Shown here: positions 1 to 5,476 of the stretch, piece by piece
Position numbering within the stretch: the first letter of the stretch is position 1
Layout of the letters: the number at the start of each line of letters is the position of its first letter
From: an uncultured Sutterellaceae bacterium
Lineage (GTDB): Bacteria > Pseudomonadota > Gammaproteobacteria > Burkholderiales > Burkholderiaceae_F
DNA: 5,610 bases
NCBI GenBank assembly: GCA_947253615.1
Contig: CAMYAA010000089.1
Coordinates: forward strand, 1 to 5,610
Direction of reading: 5' to 3'
Position numbers and translations under genes: made by a program
The notes under the pieces: generated by a model
The model's input: the letters and a program-made list of their open reading frames with translations, nothing else
The model's database searches: none
Told to the model about the DNA's origin: nothing

Positions 1-49
1 ACGAGATCTAGTACGGTCTCGTGGGCTCGGAGATGTGTATAAGAGACAG
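1..49. other. Illumina Nextera i7-side adapter (synthetic, not genomic)
   Basis: Positions 1-7 match the end of the P7 primer. Positions 8-15 (CTAGTACG) are an 8-base index, whose reverse complement CGTACTAG is the Nextera i7 index I know as N702. Positions 16-30 are the Nextera read-2 tail GTCTCGTGGGCTCGG. Positions 31-49 are the 19-base Tn5 mosaic end AGATGTGTATAAGAGACAG. Genomic sequence therefore starts at 50. This is untrimmed library sequence and not a natural transposon. Confidence 0.98.
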
Positions 50-1191
50 CCCTGGGCCCGTACTTAAAAAATACCGCGTGTTTACTCCACGGGTCCGACG
101 CTTTTATGAGTCAGCACATTGGCTCGCTCAACAATCGGGCGACGCTTCGCATGCTCGAAGAGTCCGTGGCGCATTTAGAGGCGATTTTTGAACTCACGCC
201 CGACGCGTATACGTGTGACCAACACCCGGACTTTATGAGTACCCAGTGGGCGCAAGCGTTATCGATTAAAACGCACCGTCCCCTCGTGCCGATTTATCAC
301 CATGCGGCCCATATTGGGGCCATTATGGCCGAACTCTCCCGAAGCGAACCCACCTTTGGCTTAGCCTTAGATGGCGTGGGTCTTGGACCCAACCAAGGGA
401 TTTGGGGCGGTGAAGCCCTCTTAGTGGAACCCACGGGCTTTACCCGCGTGGGCCATATTGAAGAGCTCGCGCTCCCGGGCGGAGATAAAGCGGCCAAAGA
501 ACCCTGGCGTATGGGGGCAGCGATTTTGGCCTTAGCGGGCGAAAAAGATCAGATTAAAACCCGCTTTGCTAACGAGCCCTTTGCTCAGCCAATGGCCCAA
601 TTGATTGACAATCCTCGACTCACTCCGAAAACGAGTTCGTTAGGACGTTGGTTTGATGGGGCCGCCGCGCTCTTAGGGTACTGTTATCGTCAGCACGATG
701 AGGCCACGGCCGCCATGCTCTTAGAGGCCGGTGCGCATCGCGCTCGAGAAAAAGCAACTAATCCCCAAGAAGGATTACCGGTTGCGTTAGAGATTACCTC
801 TAATGGGACACTGATTTTAAAGGGGCTCGCCAAAGCCTTGTGCGACGCGACCTCGGGCGAGTTTGATCGAGATTTCGTCGCGATGAAATTTGAAAATACC
901 TTGAGTCAATTATTAGCCCAATGGGCTATAGCACTTCGTGCACGATTAGTTGACAATCATAAGATTGACCCTGAGAACACCCTCGTGGTGGCCGGTGGCG
1001 GTTGTTGTTTAAATAAAACCCTCACCCGTACCCTACGTCAGACCCTCGGCGAGGCCTCGCTCACGTATCGTGGGGTCCAGAAAGTCCCCCCTGGCGATGG
1101 CGGCTTATCCTTAGGCCAAGCTTGGTTGGCTCGATTGACCTTAGAGGCCGAGCAAACGAGCTTTGAATATCACGGTGAAGCGTTCTCATAA
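50..1191 (+). CDS. hypF: HypF carbamoyltransferase, C-terminal fragment (5' end missing)
   Basis: HypF uses carbamoyl phosphate and ATP to transfer a carbamoyl group to the C-terminal Cys of HypE, the first step in making the cyanide ligands of [NiFe]-hydrogenase. About 379 residues are visible, roughly the last half of a family usually about 750-780 long. The frame stays open from the adapter junction, with first full codon at 52. The residues before the first ATG at 106 read LGPYLKNTACLLHGSDAF, which matches the conserved HypF G-x-LKNT-x-C segment. ATG 106 is therefore internal and not the start. Visible Kae1-like domain marks are HHAAH at visible residues 83-87 (His pair of the metal site), DGVGLGPNQGIWGGE, ALPGGD, a GGGCCLN glycine-rich loop and the C-terminal PPGDGGLSLGQAW. 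The acylphosphatase, zinc-finger and YrdC-like domains lie outside the contig. It is followed on the same strand by hypC after 115 bp. Confidence 0.95.
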
Positions 1192-1236
1192 AGGCTCATA
1201 AAGATAACGATCATTTTTTAACACTAAACTGTCTGG

Positions 1237-1280
1237 GTTTGAAGAGACTCCACGCTCTTAACAAGGTCTCTTCCCCAAAC
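1237..1280 (+). promoter_or_regulatory. Hairpin in the hypF-hypC intergenic region
   Basis: GAAGAGAC (1241-1248) pairs perfectly with GTCTCTTC (1266-1273) across a 17-base loop. GTTT (1237-1240) and AAAC (1277-1280) extend the stem after a CCC bulge at 1274-1276. No T-run follows, so it is not a classic terminator. It ends 10 bases before the hypC SD (AAGGA, 1291-1295). It could be an RNA processing or stability element that sets hypC-hypDE levels apart from hypF, or a chance structure. The function is inference. Confidence 0.45.
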
Positions 1281-1306
1281 GTTCCACCCCAAGGAAACAA
1301 ATTACT

Positions 1307-1549
1307 ATGTGTTTAGCTATTCCTGGACAAATTCAGTCCGTTGTTGATGAACAAACAGCCATGGTGAACATTGGCGGGATTGAAAAAGAAGTCAATGTGG
1401 CTTTGATTACGGACCCCCAAGTGAAAGATTGGGTCATTGTGCACGTGGGTTTTGCCCTGCAACGCATCGATGCTCAAGAAGCTGAAAAGACCTTAGCGGC
1501 GCTTCGTGAAGCGGGTGAATTAACCCCTGAAGCCCTTCAAAGTTGCTAA
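1307..1549 (+). CDS. hypC: HypC/HybG-family hydrogenase maturation chaperone
   Basis: HypC is a small cytoplasmic chaperone that forms a complex with HypD, carries the Fe(CN)2CO group under assembly, and then binds the hydrogenase large-subunit precursor. The 80-residue length is typical. The N-terminus MCLAIPG (1-7) is the family signature, with essential Cys2 exposed after removal of Met1. VHVGFAL (45-51) followed by RID is the conserved second motif. The start is fixed by that N-terminus and by an SD (AAGGA, 1291-1295) 11 bases upstream, a slightly long spacing. A terminal Cys80 is present and its meaning is unknown. The gene lies between hypF and hypD, with 27 bases between its stop and the hypD start. 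HypC and HybG cannot be told apart here, but the position within hypFCDE favours HypC. Confidence 0.96.
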   Translation: MCLAIPGQIQSVVDEQTAMVNIGGIEKEVNVALITDPQVKDWVIVHVGFALQRIDAQEAEKTLAALREAGELTPEALQSC

Positions 1550-1576
1550 TTCGCTTGTCTTACCGCGTTTGTCACT

Positions 1577-2701
1577 ATGAAATACGTTACTGAATATCGA
1601 AATGGCCAAGAGGCCCGTGCAATCGCTCGTACGATTGCCCAAGAAGTCCGCCCCGATCGTGAATACCGTTTTATGGAATTCTGCGGGGGGCATACCCATG
1701 TGTTGTCCCGCTGGGGCTTACAAGATTTATTACCGAAGAACCTTCGCATGATTCACGGGCCAGGCTGCCCGGTGTGCGTCTTACCGATTGGCCGCATTGA
1801 CATGGCCATGCAGTTGGCGCTCGAACAAGGCGTGATTCTTTGCACCTATGCCGACACGATGCGTGTACCCGCAGATCAAGGCCGTTCGCTCTTTAAGGCC
1901 AAAGCCGACGGGGCTGACATTCGCATGATCTATTCCCCGATGGATGCGATCAAGATTGCCAAAGACAATCCCGATAAGGAAGTGGTCTTCTTTGCCATTG
2001 GTTTTGAAACGACCACGCCACCGACGGCCGTCGCTTTAGAAATCGCCAAAGCGCAAAACTTAAAGAACTTCTCGGTCTTTTGTAATCACGTCTTAACGCC
2101 CGCGGCGATGAACCACATTTTGTGCTCGGCCAAAGGCAATGACAAAGCCCCGATTTTGGACGGCTTGGTGGGACCAGCGCACGTCTCGACCATTATTGGC
2201 TCGAACCCGTACGAACCCTTCCCGCGTGATTGGCACTTACCGGTCGTGATCGCTGGCTTTGAACCCTTAGATATGCTCATGGCGATTTTGATGCTTGTTC
2301 GTCAGGTCAATGATGGCCGTGCTGAAGTGGAAAACGAATTTACCCGTGCAGTGACGCGTGAAGGCAATATCAAAGCCATTGAATTGTGCAATAAGGTCTT
2401 TGAAATCCGTGATTCCTTTGAATGGCGTGGTTTAGGCTCAGTGGAACGCTCCGCGTTGAAGTTGCGCGAAGAATATGCCGAATTTGACGCTGAAAAGCGC
2501 TTCACGATGGTGGAACATCCCCTTCAGGACAACAAAGCCTGTGCGTGTGGGGAAATTCTCCGTGGTGAAAAGACCCCTCGCCAATGTAAACTCTTTGGCA
2601 AAGTCTGTAATCCGTCGCACCCCATTGGGGCCTGTATGGTCTCGAGTGAAGGGGCTTGCGCCGCGGCGTTTACTTATGAACGTCGCAGTACCGAAGACTA
2701 G
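1577..2701 (+). CDS. hypD: HypD hydrogenase maturation Fe-S protein
   Basis: HypD is the cytoplasmic scaffold on which, with HypC, the Fe(CN)2CO unit of [NiFe]-hydrogenase is assembled. It receives cyanide from HypE. The 374-residue length is normal. Conserved marks are FCGGHTH with Cys36, GPGCPVC with Cys64 and Cys67 (the redox pair), GFETTTPPTA (142-151), and a C-terminal Cys-rich region with Cys322, 324, 337, 344, 353 and 361. That region ends in GACMVSSEGACAAAF and holds the [4Fe-4S] cluster. No expected Cys is missing. The N-terminus MKYVTEYRNG fits the family start, and no other in-frame start lies between it and the hypC stop. The 27 bases before ATG have no recognisable SD, so translation may be coupled to hypC. 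hypE follows after 28 bases. Confidence 0.97.
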   Translation: MKYVTEYRNGQEARAIARTIAQEVRPDREYRFMEFCGGHTHVLSRWGLQDLLPKNLRMIHGPGCPVCVLPIGRIDMAMQLALEQGVILCTYADTMRVPADQGRSLFKAKADGADIRMIYSPMDAIKIAKDNPDKEVVFFAIGFETTTPPTAVALEIAKAQNLKNFSVFCNHVLTPAAMNHILCSAKGNDKAPILDGLVGPAHVSTIIGSNPYEPFPRDWHLPVVIAGFEPLDMLMAILMLVRQVNDGRAEVENEFTRAVTREGNIKAIELCNKVFEIRDSFEWRGLGSVERSALKLREEYAEFDAEKRFTMVEHPLQDNKACACGEILRGEKTPRQCKLFGKVCNPSHPIGACMVSSEGACAAAFTYERRSTED

Positions 2702-2729
2702 TGCGGTTAAAGAATAAAAAGGAAAACTT

Positions 2730-3788
2730 ATGCCTAAAGATAAAAATGGCTACATGCGCCCTCTCGACTTAGAACACGGCACCGTGGATATGACCCATGG
2801 TGCGGGGGGCCGTGCCTCCGCGCAACTCATTCATGATCTTTTTGCGCGTTATTTCACCAACGACTGGTTGGACTTAGGCCATGACGGGGCCATTTTGCCC
2901 CCGATGAAAAACCCGGTGTGTGTCTCGTGCGATGCGCACGTGGTGCAGCCCCTCTTTTTCCCGGGCTCGGATATTGGTCGACTCGCCGTTGCTGGGACCG
3001 TCAATGACGTCGCCATGTGTGGTGCGAAGCCCCTTTATATTGCGGCAACCTTTATTTTGGAAGAAGGCTTTTCGTTAAAAGAGCTCGAACGCATTATTAA
3101 GAGCATGGCCGATACCTGTAAAGAAGCCGGCGTGGCGATCGTCACGGGCGACACGAAAGTGATCGAACGCGGCCGCAATGATGGGCTCTACATCAGCACG
3201 ACAGGGATTGGCGAAGCTATTGTTAGCGAACCCACGAGCGGGAACCGTGCCAAGCCAGGCGACGTGGTCTTGGTCTCGGGCACCATGGGTGACCATGGGA
3301 TGGCCATTCTCTCGCACCGCGAAGGGATGAGCTTTGGCTCCCCCATCGAAAGCGATACGGCGCCCTTAGCCCAAATGGTGGCCAATATCTTAAAGGCCGC
3401 TCCGAATACTCATGTATTGCGTGATCCGACCCGTGGGGGCTTAGCGACGACGTTAAACGAAATTGCGCAGCAGTCTGACGTGGGCATTCTCTTAAATGAA
3501 GAAAGCATTCCAGTGCGTCCTGAAGTCCAGGCCGCCTGTGAATTCTTAGGGCTTGATCCGTTATACGTTGCCAACGAAGGGAAATTGCTCTGTATCGTTC
3601 CTGAAAACGAAGCCCAAGCCGCCCTCGAGGCCATGAAGGCCTCCCCCTACGGTGAGAATGCCAGCGTGGTCGGTAAAGTCGTCGACGAAAAGACCGTTGC
3701 GGCGGGTTTTGTCGAGATGGAAACCCTCATGGGCGGTCGCCGAATGGTCGATTGGCTCGCGGGTGAACAGTTACCTCGCATCTGCTGA
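2730..3788 (+). CDS. hypE: HypE carbamoyl dehydratase (hydrogenase maturation)
   Basis: HypE accepts the carbamoyl group from HypF on its C-terminal Cys and uses ATP to dehydrate the thiocarbamate to a thiocyanate, which donates cyanide to HypCD. The 352-residue protein belongs to the PurM/AIR-synthase-like fold family. It shows HGAGGRAS (23-30) near the N-terminus, a CDAHVVQPLFFPG segment (67-79) with Asp68, GTVNDVAMCGA (89-99), GDTK (140-143) and DPTRGGLATTLNEIA (232-246). It ends in PRIC with Cys352 as the very last residue, as required for function. An SD (AAGGA, 2719-2723) lies 6 bases before ATG. It is the last gene of the operon, followed by a hairpin and a terminator. All 32 Leu codons avoid CTG. 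Confidence 0.98.
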   Translation: MPKDKNGYMRPLDLEHGTVDMTHGAGGRASAQLIHDLFARYFTNDWLDLGHDGAILPPMKNPVCVSCDAHVVQPLFFPGSDIGRLAVAGTVNDVAMCGAKPLYIAATFILEEGFSLKELERIIKSMADTCKEAGVAIVTGDTKVIERGRNDGLYISTTGIGEAIVSEPTSGNRAKPGDVVLVSGTMGDHGMAILSHREGMSFGSPIESDTAPLAQMVANILKAAPNTHVLRDPTRGGLATTLNEIAQQSDVGILLNEESIPVRPEVQAACEFLGLDPLYVANEGKLLCIVPENEAQAALEAMKASPYGENASVVGKVVDEKTVAAGFVEMETLMGGRRMVDWLAGEQLPRIC

Positions 3789-3794
3789 TAGAAA

Positions 3795-3818
3795 GTTTTT
3801 TGATTTTAATCAAAAAAC
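3795..3818. repeat. A/T-rich perfect inverted repeat just after hypE
   Basis: GTTTTTTGATT (3795-3805) and AATCAAAAAAC (3808-3818) are perfect 11-base arms with a 2-base centre, starting 6 bases after the hypE stop. As RNA this folds into a long but weak hairpin. The downstream sequence CCTTGTGT is not a U-tract, so termination here is doubtful. It may protect the hyp mRNA 3' end or act with the stronger terminator at 3845. Confidence 0.6.
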
Positions 3819-3844
3819 CCTTGTGTCACATTGCGTTCTTAAGC

Positions 3845-3868
3845 GTGCCCCCTCGTGGGGCACTTTTT
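3845..3868 (+). terminator. Rho-independent terminator of the hyp operon
   Basis: GTGCCCC (3845-3851) and GGGGCAC (3857-3863) form a perfect 7-bp GC-rich stem with loop CTCGT, followed directly by TTTTT (3864-3868). This is a textbook intrinsic terminator, 57 bases after the hypE stop, and it marks the operon end. Confidence 0.92.
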
Positions 3869-4014
3869 GAATGTGCGTTCAGTTTTTTGTGTAAAAAGTA
3901 GAGTAAACCCTAGACACACAGCGATTTTTACGCAACTTTCAGATATTATTTCCTATCATTGAATTTAACTCAATAGAATTTGGTTAAAACGCCTGGTTTA
4001 GTAGGGAAAAAGAC

Positions 4015-4032
4015 ATACCTAATAATAGGTAT
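4015..4032. promoter_or_regulatory. 18-bp inverted repeat, candidate operator upstream of HU
   Basis: ATACCTA (4015-4021) and TAGGTAT (4026-4032) are perfect 7-base arms around ATAA. No T-run follows, so it looks more like a protein-binding palindrome than a terminator. If the TATAGT at 4055 is a real -10, the repeat is centred near -43, where class II activators bind. The regulator is unknown and the role is inference. Confidence 0.4.
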
Positions 4033-4054
4033 AGCGCGCTTAAAATGCTTGTTA

Positions 4055-4060
4055 TATAGT
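4055..4060 (+). promoter_or_regulatory. Possible -10 element for the HU gene
   Basis: TATAGT matches the sigma-70 -10 consensus at 5 of 6 bases. No acceptable -35 hexamer is found at 15-19 bases spacing, so a promoter here would need an activator or some other support. It lies about 170 bases before the HU start codon, which would give a long leader. This is a weak call. Confidence 0.25.
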
Positions 4061-4085
4061 CAGATCAAGCAATTCAAGGTTCGAT

Positions 4086-4140
4086 CGTTTTGGTGGGCTA
4101 GCGTCGAAAAGAAGACCACCTTCAACGCAAAACGTTAGCC
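4086..4140 (+). promoter_or_regulatory. Structured RNA segment in the HU leader, two alternative pairings
   Basis: Fold A pairs CGTTTTG (4086-4092) with CAAAACG (4128-4134), and inside it GTGG (4093-4096) with CCAC (4116-4119). Fold B pairs GGCTAGCG (4096-4103) with CGTTAGCC (4133-4140), 8 bp with one G-U. The two folds share bases 4096 and 4133-4134, so they exclude each other. It resembles no riboswitch class that I recognise. A regulatory role is inference. Confidence 0.35.
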
Positions 4141-4163
4141 TTGTCAGCGCGAATGTCCAGTCT

Positions 4164-4198
4164 CTTTTTAAGCTCTCTGCTTGTTTGAGTTTAAAAAG
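4164..4198 (+). promoter_or_regulatory. 12-bp hairpin just before the HU ribosome-binding site
   Basis: CTTTTTAAGCTC (4164-4175) pairs with GAGTTTAAAAAG (4187-4198), 12 bp with a single G-U, around an 11-base loop. It ends 15 bases before the HU SD at 4214 and has no T-run after it. It may shield the mRNA 5' region or influence translation of HU. Confidence 0.45.
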
Positions 4199-4213
4199 TT
4201 TATGTCTTACTTT

Positions 4214-4220
4214 AAGGAGA
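4214..4220 (+). promoter_or_regulatory. Ribosome-binding site of the HU gene
   Basis: AAGGAGA lies 8 bases before ATG 4229, a near-ideal SD. It decides the start against a longer in-frame reading from TTG 4181, which would add 16 residues unlike any HU N-terminus. Confidence 0.9.
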
Positions 4221-4228
4221 CACCACAA

Positions 4229-4504
4229 ATGAACAAGTCTGAATTAATTGACGCCATCTCTGAAGAACTCGAAGTGTCCAAGGCTCAAGCCGGCCGCTTG
4301 ATCGACTGCTTCATGGAAACCGTTGTTAAGACGGTTGCCAAGGGCGAAGAAGTCCGTTTGATCGGTTTTGGTAACTTCTCGGTTTCCGAACGTGCTGCTC
4401 GCACGGGTCGTAACCCCCAGACCGGCGCTCAGATCAAGATCGCTGCTTGCAAGGCTCCGAAGTTCACGCCGGGTGCCCAGTTCAAGGCTGCTGTTAAGGG
4501 CTAA
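4229..4504 (+). CDS. HU-family histone-like DNA-binding protein
   Basis: HU is an abundant nucleoid protein that binds and bends DNA as a dimer with little sequence preference. The 91-residue protein has the standard layout. The N-terminus MNKSELIDAI starts the helical dimerisation half. The conserved GFGNF lies at 46-50, and the DNA-gripping beta-arm carries RTGRNPQTG (58-66) with the intercalating Pro63. KAPKF (75-79) leads to the C-terminal helix. Cys27 and Cys74 are unusual, since HU proteins mostly lack Cys. All nine Lys codons are AAG, whereas hypE uses 8 AAA and 6 AAG, which fits the codon bias of a highly expressed gene. The sequence is closer to HU than to IHF, but HU-alpha and HU-beta cannot be separated here, so no symbol is given. 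It is a single-gene unit with its own leader and terminator. Confidence 0.95.
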   Translation: MNKSELIDAISEELEVSKAQAGRLIDCFMETVVKTVAKGEEVRLIGFGNFSVSERAARTGRNPQTGAQIKIAACKAPKFTPGAQFKAAVKG

Positions 4505-4539
4505 TCCCTGACACGCGCGTCTTAGAACGCACAAAATTC

Positions 4540-4575
4540 AAAAAGGAATCCAACCTCGGTTGTGATTCCTTTTTT
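4540..4575. terminator. Long hairpin terminator, probably bidirectional (HU and AlkD-like gene)
   Basis: AAAAAGGAATC (4540-4550) pairs with GATTCCTTTTT (4564-4574). CAAC (4551-4554) and GTTG (4559-4562) extend the stem around loop CTCG, with one bulged T at 4563. On the plus strand it ends in a T-run (4570-4575), and on the minus strand the A-run gives TTTTT. It sits between the HU stop (4504) and the stop of the convergent gene (4590), so it can end both transcripts. Confidence 0.9.
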
Positions 4576-4589
4576 GTTACCCGCCTGAT

Positions 4590-5342
4590 TTAATAACCCT
4601 CGTACCAACGTAACCAGGTTTCAATGCTTTCCAATTGTTCGGGCGTCGTCTTATAGGACTCTCTCATCTTTTGAACAAGGCGGCGCTTTGTGAGATCCGG
4701 CATTTTATAGCCCTCATTTAAGACCTCACTCGCTTCGGGGAACGTTTGCAACAAAACCACCCAGCACCAAGCTAACCCCATCGAAACGAAATATTCCACC
4801 TTGGCCTTCAAGAAAATCGGACGCGTCAGTGTTTCTTTCATGAGCTCAGGCGTCACGACCGAAGGATGGCGCTTCACGAGACGCATGAGCATCACAAAGC
4901 CCGAACGAATCACCCAGGGCGACTCCGCTTGAAGGGCCCAGTGCACATAATCCACCCAAAGGGATGCGTCCTTACGTACCCAGCGATCAAAGGCACTATC
5001 GAGCCCATCGGAATCCATCCACGTAGAGGCGGCTTGTGCCCATGATTTCGCCAGCTCGAGGATATCAACGTGAGCGAGCATCGCCTTAGGGACTTGACGC
5101 AGTGCTTCGAGACGAAGCGCAAACGCAATAAAGTGTTCGGTATCGTCGTTGGTGCGTTCCATGGGCGTCAAAATCAAGGCGCGCATCTCCTCGGGCGTGA
5201 GGGCCTTAATGGCCTCCTCAATATCGCGCTTATACGGAATAAAAAAAGCGTGAGTACTCACAATGCGTTGAAGCGGCACGGTTTTCCCCTTGCTATAACG
5301 GCGCCAGACGCGCGTTGCCGGGAGGGCTGAGGGTGTTGACAT
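4590..5342 (-). CDS. AlkD-like DNA alkylation repair protein (HEAT-repeat, PF08713 type)
   Basis: Members of this family are DNA glycosylases that remove alkylated purines, built from alpha-helical HEAT-like repeats. I read 250 residues from the ATG at 5342, chosen because AAGGAGA lies 8 bases upstream. An in-frame ATG at 5369 would add 9 residues but has only a poor SD. From the chosen start, Trp108, Asp112 and Arg146 sit in TWMDSD and PWVIRSG. They correspond well to Trp109, Asp113 and Arg148 of Bacillus cereus AlkD. YFVSMGLAWCW (184-194), with Trp192, and KMRESYKTTPEQ (225-236) match conserved C-terminal segments of the family. The N-terminal third is divergent, with only PMERTNDDTEHF resembling the usual EE-N-LH region. 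There is no signal peptide or membrane segment. The gene stands alone, convergent to HU and divergent from a transporter. Catalytic activity is inferred from these residues. Confidence 0.85.
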   Translation of the reverse strand: MSTPSALPATRVWRRYSKGKTVPLQRIVSTHAFFIPYKRDIEEAIKALTPEEMRALILTPMERTNDDTEHFIAFALRLEALRQVPKAMLAHVDILELAKSWAQAASTWMDSDGLDSAFDRWVRKDASLWVDYVHWALQAESPWVIRSGFVMLMRLVKRHPSVVTPELMKETLTRPIFLKAKVEYFVSMGLAWCWVVLLQTFPEASEVLNEGYKMPDLTKRRLVQKMRESYKTTPEQLESIETWLRWYEGY

Positions 5343-5350
5343 AGGGCTAT

Positions 5351-5357
5351 TCTCCTT
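5351..5357 (-). promoter_or_regulatory. Ribosome-binding site of the AlkD-like gene
   Basis: Read on the minus strand this is AAGGAGA, 8 bases before ATG 5342. Motif and spacing are the same as at the HU gene. It favours 5342 over the upstream in-frame ATG at 5369. Confidence 0.85.
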
Positions 5358-5373
5358 GATTAAACGCATAGAA

Positions 5374-5389
5374 CCCCTAACTTTAGGGG
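5374..5389. promoter_or_regulatory. 16-bp palindrome upstream of the AlkD-like gene
   Basis: CCCCTAA (5374-5380) and TTAGGGG (5383-5389) are perfect 7-base arms with a 2-base centre, beginning 31 bases upstream of the chosen start codon. It could be an operator or a small 5' hairpin of the AlkD-like mRNA. No known binding motif is recognised. Confidence 0.4.
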
Positions 5390-5411
5390 GCCAAATGCCT
5401 GAAGCTTGGCC
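5389..5411. repeat. Inverted repeat GGCCAA/TTGGCC in the divergent intergenic region
   Basis: GGCCAA (5389-5394) and TTGGCC (5406-5411) are perfect 6-base arms spaced by 11 bases, adjoining the palindrome at 5374-5389. It may be a second regulator site or a chance repeat. Confidence 0.3.
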
Positions 5412-5441
5412 TATTTAGTGGAGTTTCAGGTTTGACTTCGG

Positions 5442-5454
5442 TAGACTTAGTCTA
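5442..5454. promoter_or_regulatory. 13-bp palindrome of T-N11-A form, candidate operator for the transporter
   Basis: TAGACT (5442-5447) and AGTCTA (5449-5454) are perfect arms around a single T. The T-N11-A layout with dyad symmetry is the known shape of LysR-type regulator boxes. A TTGACT (5432-5437) resembling a -35 lies just upstream, but no good -10 follows at normal spacing. No LysR gene is visible in the window. Confidence 0.35.
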
Positions 5455-5476
5455 ATCCAACTCCTGACAGTTTTTT

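Larger units (their letters stand above)
3869..4213. other. 345-bp non-coding region upstream of the HU gene
   Basis: I see no convincing protein gene, tRNA or rRNA here. The stretch is A/T-rich compared with the flanking genes. It holds an 18-bp inverted repeat (4015-4032), a possible -10 element (4055-4060) and two hairpin-forming segments (4086-4140 and 4164-4198). A smaller inverted repeat ATTGA/TCAAT lies at 3958-3974. Its most likely role is promoter plus a long 5' leader for HU. A small RNA cannot be excluded. Confidence 0.6.

Noticed and set aside
31..49. Tn5/IS50 mosaic end as a natural mobile element
   Set aside because: It is joined to index and P7 primer sequence, and the other end has the matching i5 adapter, so it comes from library preparation.
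1204..1222. Terminator for hypF at the T-run ATCATTTTTTAAC
   Set aside because: No stable stem precedes the T-run, so transcription probably continues into hypC.
1546..1749. Minus-strand reading frame opposite hypC/hypD
   Set aside because: It is an overlap shadow of the strongly conserved hypD, with no family resemblance and no SD seen. Similar frames opposite hypF, hypD, hypE and HU were dropped for the same reason.
4045..4059. Four-codon reading frame ATG CTT GTT ATA TAG as a leader peptide
   Set aside because: It has no SD, overlaps the possible -10 element, and has no run of regulatory codons.
4070..4096. tRNA-like GGTTCGATCG resembling a T-loop
   Set aside because: The bases on each side do not pair as a 5-bp T-stem, and no acceptor or anticodon arm is found.
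4181..4228. N-terminal extension of HU from TTG 4181
   Set aside because: The added 16 residues do not resemble HU, overlap a hairpin, and AAGGAGA sits ideally before ATG 4229.
5070..5330. Plus-strand 86-codon frame opposite the AlkD-like gene
   Set aside because: It lies wholly within a conserved minus-strand gene and shows no recognisable domain or SD.
5343..5369. Start of the AlkD-like gene at ATG 5369
   Set aside because: The downstream ATG at 5342 has a strong SD at 8 bases, while 5369 has only a G-rich stretch too close to it.
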